From Nitratiruptor sp. YY08-10 (GTDB lineage Bacteria > Campylobacterota > Campylobacteria > Campylobacterales > Nitratiruptoraceae): 64,000 bases of DNA. The notes under the pieces were generated by a model. The model was not told where the DNA came from and did not search any database. It worked only from the letters and a program-made list of their open reading frames with translations. Positions 1 to 9,471 of this stretch are shown piece after piece. Positions within the stretch are counted from its first letter, which is position 1. Each line of letters begins with the position of its first letter. The DNA is taken from positions 434,001 through 498,000 of the forward strand of contig NZ_AP023057.1 in assembly GCF_016629565.1 (NCBI RefSeq), in the 5' to 3' direction. The translations under genes and the position numbers were made by a program.

Positions 1-193
1 CCAGTTTTTTGGCAAGCTTTGGATCTTTTTCCTTGACAACCCGTAAGACATTGGTTGCACCTATACTTTTGGAGCCACTTTGTTTGATGTCGACGCCGGC
101 AAAAATTTTGGCAAGAATGTAACCAAAAGGAATGCCTCCGACTAGATACGCTGTGATATAAAATAAAACATTGGGATTTGTGAAAAAATCCAT
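1..193 (-). CDS. plsY: Glycerol-3-phosphate acyltransferase PlsY, N-terminal part (runs off window start)
   Basis: This is the first 64 codons of the membrane enzyme that moves an acyl group from acyl-phosphate to glycerol-3-phosphate, the first step of phospholipid synthesis. The ATG lies at 193-191. The peptide begins MDFFTNPNVLF, continues through a hydrophobic first helix, and then shows the PlsY signature GGIPFGYILAK followed by SGSKSIGATNVLR, the conserved glycine/serine loop and the G-A-T-N-V-L-R block of the family. The remaining helices and the stop codon lie outside the window. The gene diverges from nadA across a 69-bp gap. The identification rests on these motifs only. Confidence 0.9.
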   Translation of the reverse strand, partial: MDFFTNPNVLFYITAYLVGGIPFGYILAKIFAGVDIKQSGSKSIGATNVLRVVKEKDPKLAKKL

Positions 194-216
194 CTATACC
201 CTTTTGATTAATTTTG

Positions 217-222
217 TATAAT
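217..222 (+). promoter_or_regulatory. Predicted -10 element of the nadA operon
   Basis: TATAAT preceded by a T-rich run in the plsY-nadA gap. A transcript would start near 229 and give a leader of about 34 nt before the nadA TTG. No clear -35 is visible, as is usual in Campylobacterota. Confidence 0.6.
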
Positions 223-225
223 TTT

Positions 226-239
226 AGCTAAAATTAGCT
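226..239. promoter_or_regulatory. Perfect 14-bp palindrome at the predicted nadA transcription start
   Basis: AGCTAA-AA-TTAGCT is a perfect inverted repeat with 6-bp arms, lying where transcription from the TATAAT at 217-222 should begin. The position suits a repressor site for NAD biosynthesis control. No regulator gene is adjacent, so the role is inferred from position and symmetry only. Confidence 0.35.
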
Positions 240-262
240 GATAGCAACTATAAGGAGCCTGC

Positions 263-1276
263 TTGAGTGATTTTCATATATTGCAAAAGCGTATACAAGA
301 ACTCAAAGAGAAGTTGGGTGTAACGATCGTTGCACATTATTATCAAAAAGATGAAGTGTATGAAATTGCTGATATTACTGGTGACAGTTTGGAACTTGCA
401 AAAAAGGCAAAAGAGAGTGAAAACGAGTGGATACTCTTTTGTGGTGTGGGATTCATGGGGCAAAGCGTCAAGATTTTGGCCCCGGAAAAAAGGGTTGTTA
501 TGCCAAAAATTGCATGCTGCGCCATGGCAAGAATGATCGATAGCACCTACTTTGATGAATCGGTCCAGGCGATGGTGGATGCAGGTATCGAAAAAGAGGA
601 TATTTTGCCAATCACATATATCAACAGTGGTGCGGAAGTCAAAGCAAAAGTAGGGCAGATGGGTGGAGCAGTCTGTACCAGCAGCAGTGCGGTGAAGATT
701 ATTGAAAAAGCGTTGCAAAGTGGGAAAAAGATCCTTTTCGTCCCTGATCGATGTCTTGGACAAAATGTAGCAAGAATGATGGGGTTAAAAAGTGCTGTTA
801 TTGGAATCGATTCCAATGAAGCGATCAAAGATGCAGATATCATCTGCTACAACGGTTTTTGTTCCGTTCATCAGCTTTTTACCCTCAAAGATGTGGAGTT
901 TTTCCGAAAGAGATATCCGGGAATCAAAATAGCTGTACATCCAGAGTGTGATCCAAGTGTGTGTGAGGCTGCCGATTTTGTCGGTTCAACGAGTCAGATT
1001 ATCAAATATGTTCAATCGTTGCCAATTGATCAAAAAGTAGCCGTAGGAACGGAATACAACTTAGTACATAGACTCAGACCAAAAAATACCTATGTGCTTT
1101 CTTCGACAAAACCGGAGTGTCCTACGATGAATGAAACGACACTGGAAGATGTGGTCAATGTCCTTGAAGGGATTGAGAGCAATGCGGTTTTAAACGAAAT
1201 CTTCGTGGACGAAGAGACGAGGAAATGGGCAAAAGTGGCACTGGAGCGAATGTTTGAGTATGTGGAGGCGAAGTGA
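263..1276 (+). CDS. nadA: Quinolinate synthase NadA
   Basis: NadA condenses iminoaspartate with dihydroxyacetone phosphate to quinolinate in de novo NAD synthesis, using an oxygen-sensitive [4Fe-4S] cluster. The protein has 337 residues, a normal length. Candidate cluster cysteines are in the CCAMAR segment (85/86), in NGFCSVH (Cys200) and in PECPTM (Cys286); the NSGAEVK and GTEYNLVHR segments are also typical. Translation is taken from TTG at 263 because AAGGAG (252-257) sits five bases upstream and the conserved sequence starts soon after. The stop overlaps the nadC start by 4 bp (GTGA), so the two are translationally coupled. The iron-sulfur dependence fits an anaerobe or microaerophile. 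Confidence 0.95.
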   Translation: MSDFHILQKRIQELKEKLGVTIVAHYYQKDEVYEIADITGDSLELAKKAKESENEWILFCGVGFMGQSVKILAPEKRVVMPKIACCAMARMIDSTYFDESVQAMVDAGIEKEDILPITYINSGAEVKAKVGQMGGAVCTSSSAVKIIEKALQSGKKILFVPDRCLGQNVARMMGLKSAVIGIDSNEAIKDADIICYNGFCSVHQLFTLKDVEFFRKRYPGIKIAVHPECDPSVCEAADFVGSTSQIIKYVQSLPIDQKVAVGTEYNLVHRLRPKNTYVLSSTKPECPTMNETTLEDVVNVLEGIESNAVLNEIFVDEETRKWAKVALERMFEYVEAK

Positions 1277-2097
1277 ATCCGTTAGATTTTATGATAGAGG
1301 CTTTTGAAGAGGATATAGGAAGAGGCGACTTGTTTGAAAGAGTTGCAGAGTCTAAAAAGGCCGCAGCGAAAATTGTGGCCAAATCCGAAGGTGTTTTAGC
1401 AGGTCAGGCATACGTAGAACCCTTTGCCCAATATCTTGAACTAGAGACAAGGTGGGAAAAAAATGATGGAGAGGGTTTCGAAAAAGGGGATGTTATCTGT
1501 ATGCTTTTTGGAGACTCAATCCACCTTTTACAAGCTGAAAGAACCATTTTGAATACACTCTCTCACGCTTCTGGCATAGCTGCAAAAGCAAGGGCGTTTT
1601 GCGAGACTGCACAGGGAAAAATCCATATTTTGGATACGAGAAAAACAAGACCCAAACTCCGAGTATTTGAAAAATATGCTGCGCGAATTGGTGGTGTGAC
1701 GAATCACAGGATGGGGCTGGATGACTGTTTGATGATAAAAGATACGCACCTTGCTATTTTGGGCGTTGACAATCTTAAAGAAGCGATACAAAGAGCTCGA
1801 AAATCGATCCCTTTTACAGCGAAGATCGAGGTTGAGGCTGAAACATTACAAACCGCACAAATCGCTATGGAAGCGGGTGCAGACATTGTGATGTGTGACA
1901 ATATGGATTTTGAGAGCATTCGGCAAGTGGTTCGGCTTAGAAATGAAGCCTTTCCTCATGTGCTTTTGGAAGCGAGTGGAAATGTTACATTAGAAAATAT
2001 TGAAAAATATATACAAACCGGTGTGGATGCCATCAGTAGCGGCAGTATCGTGCATCAAGCTGTATGGCCGGATCTATCTATGAAAGTGGAGATATGA
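1273..2097 (+). CDS. nadC: Nicotinate-nucleotide pyrophosphorylase (carboxylating) NadC
   Basis: NadC converts quinolinate and PRPP to nicotinate mononucleotide, the step after NadA. The 274-residue protein carries the type II phosphoribosyltransferase signature: DTRKTRP near residue 118, then NHRMGLDD and MIKDTH, then the barrel motifs EVEAET and CDNMD, and a C-terminal SGSIVHQA. It starts at GTG 1273, overlapping the nadA stop, and its own stop overlaps the next ATG (2094) as ATGA. The two NAD genes therefore form one coupled unit with nrnA behind them. Confidence 0.95.
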   Translation: MNPLDFMIEAFEEDIGRGDLFERVAESKKAAAKIVAKSEGVLAGQAYVEPFAQYLELETRWEKNDGEGFEKGDVICMLFGDSIHLLQAERTILNTLSHASGIAAKARAFCETAQGKIHILDTRKTRPKLRVFEKYAARIGGVTNHRMGLDDCLMIKDTHLAILGVDNLKEAIQRARKSIPFTAKIEVEAETLQTAQIAMEAGADIVMCDNMDFESIRQVVRLRNEAFPHVLLEASGNVTLENIEKYIQTGVDAISSGSIVHQAVWPDLSMKVEI

Positions 2098-3032
2098 CCG
2101 AGGCTCTACGAAAGATTCAAGAAGTGAACAGGATCGTACTGCTGACCCATGTCAATCCCGATGCAGATACATTGGGAAGCGCCCTTGGGATGTATCATAT
2201 TTTGCAAAAAATGGGTAAAAAAGCGGTTGTCGTCAATACAACAGAGTTGCCTTACAACCTTGACTTTTTGCCTGGCATTGAAAAGGTCAAAAAACAGCTT
2301 CCATCCTCTTATGAACTCATGATCAGTTTTGATTGTGGCAGTTTCGACAGACTTGGTATCGAAGAAAAAGAGGCATTTTTGATCAATTTTGATCACCATA
2401 AAAGCAATACCCTTTATGGCGATGTAAACATCATCCAACCAGAGTATGCTTCTACATCGCAAGTAGTGTATGAGTTTGCTAAAAATCACGAATTGCCGGT
2501 TGATAAAAATGCCGCTATCTGTTTTTATACAGCTTTGGTAGATGATTGCGGTTTTTTCAAATATGATACTGTCAATGCAAAAACCTTCGAGTTTGCAAAA
2601 GAGCTTTGTGAAAAAGGCGTTATTCCAGAATATGTCGCCACAATGCTGACGATGCGGGAGCCTTTGAGTAAAATTCGGCTTATTACGTATGTCTTGGAAA
2701 CGTTGGAGTTACGGCTCAACGCAAAAGTGGCTGTGGTGAGGGTGACACAGGAGATGCTTAGAAAAAGCGGCGGTACCAAAGAGATGGCTGATGATGCTTT
2801 GAATATGGCAAGAAGCCTTGTCACTGTGGAAGTGGCTATTTTATTGAGAGAAGAAGAGGATGGCCGTATCAAAGTCTCTTTGCGTTCGAAAAATGAGGTG
2901 GATGTAAGTGTCATTGCGATTATGTTTGGTGGCGGTGGACACAAAAGGGCTGCAGGCTTTACTGCGCAAGAGACATCTTTTGAAAAGGTCTTGGATGCAT
3001 TGTTGGAAGTTTTGAAAAAGGAGATAGATTGA
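2094..3032 (+). CDS. nrnA: DHH/DHHA1 phosphoesterase, NrnA-like (nanoRNase/pAp phosphatase)
   Basis: A 312-residue DHH-family phosphodiesterase. Such enzymes degrade very short RNAs and, in many members, 3'-phosphoadenosine 5'-phosphate, or linear dinucleotides in signalling. Metal motifs are visible: HVNPDAD (19-25), the DCGSF block near 80, the DHH triad at 100-102, LVDDCGFF, and the C-terminal DHHA1 glycine motif GGGGHKRAAGF. I place the start at ATG 2094, which overlaps the nadC stop as ATGA and has GTGGAG upstream; an in-frame ATG at 2064 would add ten residues that look unlike the family. It is coupled to the next gene by a TTGA overlap. Substrate choice cannot be read from the sequence. 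Confidence 0.85.
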   Translation: MTEALRKIQEVNRIVLLTHVNPDADTLGSALGMYHILQKMGKKAVVVNTTELPYNLDFLPGIEKVKKQLPSSYELMISFDCGSFDRLGIEEKEAFLINFDHHKSNTLYGDVNIIQPEYASTSQVVYEFAKNHELPVDKNAAICFYTALVDDCGFFKYDTVNAKTFEFAKELCEKGVIPEYVATMLTMREPLSKIRLITYVLETLELRLNAKVAVVRVTQEMLRKSGGTKEMADDALNMARSLVTVEVAILLREEEDGRIKVSLRSKNEVDVSVIAIMFGGGGHKRAAGFTAQETSFEKVLDALLEVLKKEID

Positions 3033-4384
3033 GAAAAAAAGGCAGACTCTATCTTGTACTGTTTATCATTGCACTTTTGGGTTTGATTTTTTACTGGATT
3101 TTGACTTCAGAACTGTTTGAGCGTCAAAAGCCTTCTATACAGATTGCATCGAAACTGTACTGGAATCTTCGAAAGCCGATTGATATTAAAATTTCGGACA
3201 ATTCCGGCATCAAATCGTATACGGTGACAATGGATGACGGGAAAAACAGAGAAGTTCTTGAGCAAAGAACTTTCGAAAATCCTCCAAAAGAGGTACAACT
3301 TTCCCTTGAAAGGCCGATGAAACTCGAATTTCCAAGAAATAGGGCGATATTGCATATTGAAGTACAGGATAAGAGTCTTTGGCACTATTTTTTAGGGAAT
3401 CGAAGTGTAAAAGATATCAAAATTATCATCGATACGAAGCGTCCTGAACTCTATTTGGTCAATAACTCCTATTCTATTACGAAAGGCGGCAGTGCTCTTG
3501 TCGTTTTTCACTGCAATGACGATAATTTAAAGGAGTTTTATGTACAGACCAATTTTGGTAAAAGGTTTTATGCTCAGCCTTTTTACGAAGAGGGATACTA
3601 TGCAGCACTGATCGCATGGCCGGTGACCCAAAAAAGATTTCGAGCAACGTTGGTAGCCTATGACAAAGCAGGCAATCGAAGCAAAGTACATGTTCCTCTG
3701 TATCTCCTCAATAAAAAATATCGTGTCAGCAAAATAACCCTCAAAAAGAACTTTTTGGAAGGAAAAGTAGCGCTCCTGGCCGAAGATTATCCAGAGACGG
3801 CCAAAATGGATCCTTTGGAAAAATTCAAGTTTGTCAATGAAACGCTCAGAGAGCGAAACGAACAGTTGATTCACAAGCTTACCTCCAAAGTGCCAAAGGA
3901 GATGTTTGACTCTTTTTCAATCAAACCTTTTTATCCTTTGAAAAATGGAGCGAGAGTCGCCAGTTTTGGAGATCATCGGTACTATTACTATCATGGAAAG
4001 CTTGTTAGCGAATCGTATCATTTGGGACTGGATCTTGCAAGCACACGAGCGGCTCCTATAAAAGCGAGCAATCCTGGTGATGTTGTTTTTGCCGATTATA
4101 ACGGTATCTATGGCAATATGCCGCTTATTTCCCACGGGTTAGGTCTGTATACACTTTATGGTCACTGTTCAACCCTGTTTGTGAAAAAAGGTGATCAAGT
4201 TGAGCGTGGTGAGACGATCGCAAAGACAGGAAATACAGGACTGGCTCTTGGTGACCATCTCCATTTTGGCGTATTGGTGCAGGGAGTGGAGGTTCGACCC
4301 AAAGAATGGATGGACAAAAAATGGATCAAAGACAATATTATCGATGTCTTGAAAGAGGCAAAAAAGATCATCAATTCCAAATAA
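3029..4384 (+). CDS. Membrane-anchored M23 peptidase (peptidoglycan endopeptidase)
   Basis: A 451-residue protein with one transmembrane helix at about 7-26, a long extracytoplasmic region, and a C-terminal LytM/M23 domain. The zinc ligands are intact: HLGLD at about 331-335 and HLHFGV at about 410-415, with YGHCS between them. It should cut peptide cross-bridges in the cell wall. The start is TTG 3029 with AAGGAG eleven bases upstream; it overlaps the nrnA stop. I recall the same M23-lpxC order in Campylobacter, where related enzymes help set cell shape. Which bond is cleaved is not visible here. Confidence 0.85.
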   Translation: MRKKGRLYLVLFIIALLGLIFYWILTSELFERQKPSIQIASKLYWNLRKPIDIKISDNSGIKSYTVTMDDGKNREVLEQRTFENPPKEVQLSLERPMKLEFPRNRAILHIEVQDKSLWHYFLGNRSVKDIKIIIDTKRPELYLVNNSYSITKGGSALVVFHCNDDNLKEFYVQTNFGKRFYAQPFYEEGYYAALIAWPVTQKRFRATLVAYDKAGNRSKVHVPLYLLNKKYRVSKITLKKNFLEGKVALLAEDYPETAKMDPLEKFKFVNETLRERNEQLIHKLTSKVPKEMFDSFSIKPFYPLKNGARVASFGDHRYYYYHGKLVSESYHLGLDLASTRAAPIKASNPGDVVFADYNGIYGNMPLISHGLGLYTLYGHCSTLFVKKGDQVERGETIAKTGNTGLALGDHLHFGVLVQGVEVRPKEWMDKKWIKDNIIDVLKEAKKIINSK

Positions 4385-4391
4385 AATGTGG

Positions 4392-4397
4392 TACAAT
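4392..4397 (+). promoter_or_regulatory. Possible -10 element upstream of lpxC
   Basis: TACAAT in the 40-bp gap between the M23 gene and lpxC. A start near 4404 would leave a 21-nt leader with a weak AAGG Shine-Dalgarno. Read-through from the upstream genes is equally possible. Confidence 0.35.
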
Positions 4398-4424
4398 GAA
4401 ATCAATTGAAGTTAAAGGTCTTGT

Positions 4425-5321
4425 ATGAGACAAAGAACGATTGCAAAAAGTGTGGAAGTTGTAGGGATTGGACTACACAAAGGGGTTCCCGTTACTATGC
4501 GCCTGGAGCCGCTGGAAGAAAACAGCGGTATTCTTTTTTACAGAAAAGATAAAAACAGATATATCGAACTCAAGCCCCAAAATGTTGTCGATACAAAGAT
4601 GGCAACGGTTCTTGGCAAAGATGATGTCGTTATTTCTACCATAGAACATCTCATGAGTGCAGTGTATGGGTATGGTATCGACAATCTATTGATCATTTTG
4701 GATCATGATGAGGTCCCCATAATGGACGGCAGTGCCATCAGCTACTGTATGCTTTTGGATGAAGCTGGGATAATGGAACAAAAAAGCACCAAAAAAGTAC
4801 TTCGGGTAAAAAGTGAAGTCGAGGTAAGGGATGGGGACAAATATGTTCGACTCAAGCCTGCCGATACACTCTCTTTTGATTTTACCATTCATTTTGATCA
4901 CCCGGTTATCGGTAAGGAGCATTACCATTTTGAGTTTAGCAAGAAAAAATTTCTTGAAGAGATTGCAAGAGCCAGAACTTTCGGTTTTTTGCATGAAGTG
5001 CAGTATCTACGAAGCATCGGCTTGGCCCAAGGGGGGAGTCTAGACAATGCAATCGTTCTTGATGAAAAGAAGATTTTAAATCCAGATGGCTTGCGGTTTG
5101 AAGATGAGTTTGTGCGCCATAAAATTTTGGATGCAATCGGAGATCTCTCCTTGCTTGGCATGCCGGTCATGGGAATGTACGAATCTTTTGCCGGAAGCCA
5201 CCATCTCAACCATTTGTTAACAGTGAAACTGTTGGAAGAGCACAGCAATTATGAGATTGTAGAGGCTTCTACAACTATGCAGGAAGGGTATGTCATTGGA
5301 GCAGCCTGCGCAAAAGAGTGA
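4425..5321 (+). CDS. lpxC: UDP-3-O-acyl-N-acetylglucosamine deacetylase LpxC
   Basis: LpxC removes the acetyl group from UDP-3-O-acyl-GlcNAc, the committed step of lipid A synthesis. The 298-residue protein has the family pattern: IGLHKG near the N terminus, the zinc-binding EHLMSA (His75), the DGSA turn, the [14 protein letters not shown] helix carrying the second His and the Asp ligand, and GSHHLNH near the C terminus. Its length is normal. The end overlaps the next gene by 32 bp. This shows a lipid A-bearing outer membrane. Confidence 0.97.
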   Translation: MRQRTIAKSVEVVGIGLHKGVPVTMRLEPLEENSGILFYRKDKNRYIELKPQNVVDTKMATVLGKDDVVISTIEHLMSAVYGYGIDNLLIILDHDEVPIMDGSAISYCMLLDEAGIMEQKSTKKVLRVKSEVEVRDGDKYVRLKPADTLSFDFTIHFDHPVIGKEHYHFEFSKKKFLEEIARARTFGFLHEVQYLRSIGLAQGGSLDNAIVLDEKKILNPDGLRFEDEFVRHKILDAIGDLSLLGMPVMGMYESFAGSHHLNHLLTVKLLEEHSNYEIVEASTTMQEGYVIGAACAKE

Positions 5322-5778
5322 GGTGGATATCGTTCTTGTAGCGCTGGCTACACCTATTTTAGTTGGTGTCTATCAAGATGGCAAACGTATTGAGACGATA
5401 GAGTCCTACAAAAAAACCAGCGATATTTTGCCTTCCATCTTTCAGTCACTTATGAATCGATATGAGATAAAAAGCGTCTATTTCGCAAGAGGGCCGGGAA
5501 GCTTTATGTCTATCAAGCTAGTGTATATCTTTTTAAAAACCCTTCACATTGCAAAAGGAATTACCCTATTTGGATGTGACGGATTCGAATTTACAAATAA
5601 TCAGCCTATTAAAGCCTACGGTTCACACTACTTTGTCAAAGAAAATGATACAATTTCCACCAAAAAACTGGAAGGATACGGTGCCGTGACTTTTCAATTG
5701 CCAAAAAGCATCGATGAGATTCGTTGCAGTCAAGAAGATATTGCGCCACTCTATATTCTTCCGGCAGTAAAGGTGTAG
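5290..5778 (+). CDS. Short TsaB-like protein (tRNA t6A modification family)
   Basis: A 162-residue protein of the ASKHA-fold TsaB/YeaZ type; full TsaB has about 220 residues. The recognisable part is [12 protein letters not shown], matching the family's GPGSFTGLRIG-type turn. TsaB is the scaffold partner of TsaD in making threonylcarbamoyladenosine on tRNAs. The C-terminal half is very short, and the N-terminal Asp of the usual D-T-S motif is not obvious. The start at ATG 5290 lies within lpxC and has AGGA upstream; GTG 5323 is an alternative that would remove the overlap. The gene sits between lpxC and thrB, where Campylobacter also has, as I recall, a hypothetical protein. The function is likely but not proved by sequence. 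Confidence 0.6.
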   Translation: MSLEQPAQKSEVDIVLVALATPILVGVYQDGKRIETIESYKKTSDILPSIFQSLMNRYEIKSVYFARGPGSFMSIKLVYIFLKTLHIAKGITLFGCDGFEFTNNQPIKAYGSHYFVKENDTISTKKLEGYGAVTFQLPKSIDEIRCSQEDIAPLYILPAVKV

Positions 5779-5781
5779 CAT

Positions 5782-6663
5782 TTGATCATCAGCGTACCAG
5801 CAACAAGTGCCAATCTTGGTCCAGGGTTTGATACATTGGGATTGGCTCTGGATCTGAGAAATATTGTCAAGATAAAAAAGAGCAGATTTTTCAGTATCTC
5901 CATTAAAGGTGAAGGTGCCAACAATGTTCGGCTTAAAGGGAACAATCTTTTTATCTCCATTTTTAACGAGCACTATCGTAAACTGGTAGGGCACACAGAT
6001 AAATTTCGATTTACCTTTATCAACAAAATACCCCTTTCCAGAGGCCTTGGAAGCAGCTCGGCGGTGATTGTGAGTGCTATTGCTGCTGCATATGCGATGG
6101 CGGGCGTTGCTATTCCCAGGGAAAAACTCCTGAACCTCGCTCTTATTTATGAACCCCATCCGGACAACATCACTCCTGCGGTAATGGGTGGATTCAATGT
6201 GGCAGTTGTTGAGAATAACAAAGTGTATAGCCTAAAAAAAGAGATCCCTAAAAATCTCAAAGCTGTCGTGGTGATCCCCAACAGGCCTATTTCTACGGCC
6301 CATTCACGAACAAAACTACCCAAGCGCTTTCCTATGAGCGATGTAGTCTATAACGTTTCTCGCAGTTCACTTCTTACAGCGGCCTTTTTTAGTGAAAATT
6401 GGGAGATGCTCCGCATCGCTTCGATGGACAAACTGCATCAAGATATCCGGATGCGTGGATTGCCTGAGCTTTTTGAACTGCAAAAGCTGGCCTTGCAAAA
6501 GGGTGCTTTGATGAGCACTCTTTCTGGCAGTGGTTCCACCTTTTTCAATCTGTGTTATGAATCTAGAGCCAAAGAACTTGCTAAGGTTTTAAAGGATCGA
6601 TTTACGAAATATCAGGTCAAGATACTCGATTTTGATAATGAGGGATTGATTATTGAAGAGTAG
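5782..6663 (+). CDS. thrB: Homoserine kinase ThrB
   Basis: ThrB phosphorylates homoserine in threonine synthesis. The 293-residue protein is a GHMP kinase: [15 protein letters not shown] at the N terminus, the ATP-binding [12 protein letters not shown] at about 90-102, and the C-terminal STLSGSGST loop. The start is TTG 5782, three bases after the preceding stop, with AGGTG upstream in the end of that gene. It works on the same aspartate-derived branch as Asd, whose gene lies at 30-31 kb. Confidence 0.93.
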   Translation: MIISVPATSANLGPGFDTLGLALDLRNIVKIKKSRFFSISIKGEGANNVRLKGNNLFISIFNEHYRKLVGHTDKFRFTFINKIPLSRGLGSSSAVIVSAIAAAYAMAGVAIPREKLLNLALIYEPHPDNITPAVMGGFNVAVVENNKVYSLKKEIPKNLKAVVVIPNRPISTAHSRTKLPKRFPMSDVVYNVSRSSLLTAAFFSENWEMLRIASMDKLHQDIRMRGLPELFELQKLALQKGALMSTLSGSGSTFFNLCYESRAKELAKVLKDRFTKYQVKILDFDNEGLIIEE

Positions 6664-6687
6664 TTTTGGTAAAAAGCTATTTTTTGA

Positions 6688-6693
6688 TATAAT
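6688..6693 (+). promoter_or_regulatory. Predicted -10 element just ahead of ylxR-infB
   Basis: TATAAT in the 38-bp thrB-ylxR gap. The ATG of ylxR is only eight bases downstream, so a transcript starting at the usual distance would begin at or next to the start codon and lack a leader. Confidence 0.55.
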
Positions 6694-6701
6694 TAGCCCC
6701 A

Positions 6702-6938
6702 ATGTCAAAGCCAGTAAGAATGTGCATACATTGCAGAAAAAGAGAGCCGCAAGAGAAGCTGATAAGAGTGCAATGTATAGAAAAGAAAATTACTCGTTAC
6801 CAGGGGGTTGGAAGAAGCTTTTATATATGCAATTCCTGCTTGGATGACAAAAAACTGCAAAAAAGCCTCGCTCGAATCTGTAAAATAGATCCAATTTCGG
6901 CTTTGAAAATGTTAAAGGAGATTGTAGATAATGGATAA
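6702..6938 (+). CDS. ylxR: YlxR-family RNA-binding protein (DUF448)
   Basis: A 78-residue protein of the YlxR family, commonly found just before infB. It keeps the conserved opening R-M-C-I-H-C-R-K, followed by RVQC and [12 protein letters not shown], so two CxxC-type pairs are present. Family members bind RNA and have been linked to regulation around RNase P and translation genes. It starts at ATG 6702 without any Shine-Dalgarno and ends by overlapping infB by 8 bp. Its basic character supports nucleic acid binding. The role here is inferred from family and position. Confidence 0.85.
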   Translation: MSKPVRMCIHCRKREPQEKLIRVQCIEKKITRYQGVGRSFYICNSCLDDKKLQKSLARICKIDPISALKMLKEIVDNG

Positions 6939-9462
6939 AGTTCGAATCCATGAGATTGCCAGTGAACTTGGCCTCAAAAGCAAAGATGTACTTCAAAAAG
7001 CTCAGGAGATGGGATTAAAAGTTAAGTCTCCGTCTAGTGGAGTCAGTTTTGAAGAAGCGGAAAAATTGACAGACTATATTATCAATGGACCGGCTGAGCC
7101 GGTGGCTGCAAAACCGCAAGAGAAACCGAAGAAGAGTGCTCCAAAAAAAGAGGAAAAACCAAAAGAAGAAGTGAAAAAAGAGGCAGAAGAGAAAGTTGCT
7201 GCATCGAAGAAAGAAGAAGAGAAGCCACAGGAGAAGAAAAGCGTTGAAGAGTCCTTGACGCCTCCTTCATTGAAAAAAAGACGAGGCCTTGTTATCGTGA
7301 AAAAGAAACGGCCAAAAGTTGAGCCGAAAGTTGAAGAAAAAGAAGCGAAAGAGGAGACGCCACAAGTTTCTACTGAAAAAGAGACTCCTTTAACATTGAA
7401 AAGAAAGCCGAAAAAAGCGAAAAAGAGTACTCCTCCGACGAAAAAGAATGAAGGCAAAAAAATTGAAATTCTTGAAGACAGAGACCTGAGCGATGTGAGT
7501 ATGGAGCTTGAAGAGGAAGTTGTCGTCCTTCCTGATTTTAGCGAGGAGCTACAAAAAGTTGAAGAGGAACAAAAACCAAAAGAGCCACAAAAGAAAAATA
7601 AACAGGTCAAAGTGGCAAGAAAAAGTTTTGCGATAGAGCAGCAAGGGATCAGTCGAAGCAAAAAGAAAAAACGAAAGAAAAAAGAGAACAAAAGCGAAAC
7701 CGAAATCAAAGTCGTTGAACTTCCGGAGGAGGTCCGGGTTTATGAGTTTGCCGAAAAGATTGGCAAAAGTGTCGGTGAAGTAATCAAAGTACTTTTCAAT
7801 CTTGGAATGATGGCTACAAAAAACGACTTTTTGGATAAAGAGACGTTAGAGATTTTGGCAGAAGAGTTCGATGTAGAGATAAAAATCAAAAATGTGCTTG
7901 AAGAGCTTGATTATGTGAAAGTATATGATGCCGTTGAAGATGAGTATCTTGAAGAGAGACCTCCGGTCATTACCATTATGGGGCATGTGGATCACGGAAA
8001 AACATCACTACTTGACTATATCAGAAACTCCAAGATAGCCGAGCGTGAGGCGGGTGGAATTACCCAGCATATCGGTGCATATATGATCGAAAAAGATGGA
8101 AAACGTATCACCTTTATCGATACGCCGGGACACGAAGCGTTTACCGAGATGCGAGCTCGAGGTGCGCAAGCAACAGATATCGCCATTATCGTAGTTGCAG
8201 CTGATGATGGGGTCAAACCACAAACCGTTGAAGCCGTGAATCATGCAAAAACGGCTGATGTACCTATGATCGTGGCAATCAACAAGATTGACAAACCGGA
8301 AGCCAATCCGGATCTTGTAAAATCGCAGCTTGCTGAAATCGGTATCACTCCGACTGAGTGGGGTGGTGAATATGAGTTTGTGGAAGTGAGTGCGAAAACG
8401 GGGCAGGGTGTAGATGATCTATTGGATACGATTTTACTCCAAGCAGAGATCATGGAACTCAAAGCCAACCCTAAAAGAGAGGCCAAAGCAGTAGTTATCG
8501 AGAGTTCTTTGGAAAAAGGAAGAGGCCCTGTTGCCACGGTCATCGTCAAAAACGGTACGCTCAAAGTTGGCGACCACGTTGTTTGTGGAGTGGCCTTTGG
8601 CCGGGTACGAGCCATTATCGATGACCTTGGCAAAATGATCAAAGAGCGAAAACCGAGTGAGCCGGGAGTCGTTGTCGGACTTGACAAAGTGCCGCCTGCC
8701 GGTGAAATTTTGGTTGCTGTGAAAGATGCTGAAGAAGCAAGAATGTATGCCGAAAGAAGGGCCGAATATGAGCGGCAAAAAGAGCTTTCCAAAACAACAA
8801 AGGTAAGCCTTGAAGAGCTCAGTCAACTTGTGAAAGAGGGCCAGCTCAAAAAGCTTCCTGTTATCATCAAAGCCGATACCCAGGGAAGCCTCGAAGCGAT
8901 CAAGGGAAGTTTGGAAAAACTCAAAAACGAAGAGGTGAAGGTCGATATTATCCATGCTGGAGTCGGTGCTATCAGTGAAAGCGATGTAACCCTTGCAGAC
9001 GCCAGTGAGAATGCCGTGATTTTAGGCTTCAACGTTCGACCAACCGGTGCAGTGAAAGAGAAAGCGAAACAGCTCGGTGTCAATATCAAAACCTATTCAA
9101 TCATCTATGATTTGATCGATGATGTAAAAGCACTTCTTTCAGGAATGCTCAGTCCGATTATCAAAGAAGAGACTATCGGACAGGCAGAAGTTCGAGAGAC
9201 GTTTAACGTGCCAAAAATCGGTACTGTTGCGGGATGTCTTGTGACAGATGGCGTCATTGAGCGAAATGCAAAAGCACGAGTTATTCGAGACGGTGTTGTC
9301 ATTTATGACAGTAAGATAAGCTCACTCAAACGGTTCAAAGAGGATGTGCGAGAGGTGACGAAAGGGTATGAGTGCGGTTTGATGATAGAAAATTTCAACG
9401 ATATCAAAGTAGGTGATGTGATAGAAGCCTACAAAGAAGTGGAAGAGGCAGCAACGCTGTAA
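6931..9462 (+). CDS. infB: Translation initiation factor IF-2
   Basis: IF-2 is the GTPase that places fMet-tRNA on the 30S subunit and promotes subunit joining. The protein has 843 residues. It has an IF2-N type region (1-50), a long Lys/Glu/Pro-rich linker (about 55-270), a second IF2-N domain, then the G domain with GHVDHGKT (about 351-358), DTPGHEAF and NKID, followed by the beta-barrel and C-terminal fMet-tRNA binding domains. The linker is low-complexity but in frame throughout and normal for the family. It is followed ten bases on by rbfA with GGAGAGG as Shine-Dalgarno. Confidence 0.98.
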   Translation: MDKVRIHEIASELGLKSKDVLQKAQEMGLKVKSPSSGVSFEEAEKLTDYIINGPAEPVAAKPQEKPKKSAPKKEEKPKEEVKKEAEEKVAASKKEEEKPQEKKSVEESLTPPSLKKRRGLVIVKKKRPKVEPKVEEKEAKEETPQVSTEKETPLTLKRKPKKAKKSTPPTKKNEGKKIEILEDRDLSDVSMELEEEVVVLPDFSEELQKVEEEQKPKEPQKKNKQVKVARKSFAIEQQGISRSKKKKRKKKENKSETEIKVVELPEEVRVYEFAEKIGKSVGEVIKVLFNLGMMATKNDFLDKETLEILAEEFDVEIKIKNVLEELDYVKVYDAVEDEYLEERPPVITIMGHVDHGKTSLLDYIRNSKIAEREAGGITQHIGAYMIEKDGKRITFIDTPGHEAFTEMRARGAQATDIAIIVVAADDGVKPQTVEAVNHAKTADVPMIVAINKIDKPEANPDLVKSQLAEIGITPTEWGGEYEFVEVSAKTGQGVDDLLDTILLQAEIMELKANPKREAKAVVIESSLEKGRGPVATVIVKNGTLKVGDHVVCGVAFGRVRAIIDDLGKMIKERKPSEPGVVVGLDKVPPAGEILVAVKDAEEARMYAERRAEYERQKELSKTTKVSLEELSQLVKEGQLKKLPVIIKADTQGSLEAIKGSLEKLKNEEVKVDIIHAGVGAISESDVTLADASENAVILGFNVRPTGAVKEKAKQLGVNIKTYSIIYDLIDDVKALLSGMLSPIIKEETIGQAEVRETFNVPKIGTVAGCLVTDGVIERNAKARVIRDGVVIYDSKISSLKRFKEDVREVTKGYECGLMIENFNDIKVGDVIEAYKEVEEAATL

Positions 9463-9471
9463 GGAGAGGAA

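Noticed and set aside
7100-7700. Repeat-like lysine/glutamate coding in infB as a DNA repeat
   Set aside because: It is low-complexity coding sequence without unit length, and is normal for IF-2.
7074-7709. Long open frame on the minus strand, rich in Phe and Ser, opposite infB
   Set aside because: It is the antisense image of the Lys/Glu-rich linker of IF-2; codons AAA/GAA read backward as TTT/TTC. No start signal and no homology pattern.
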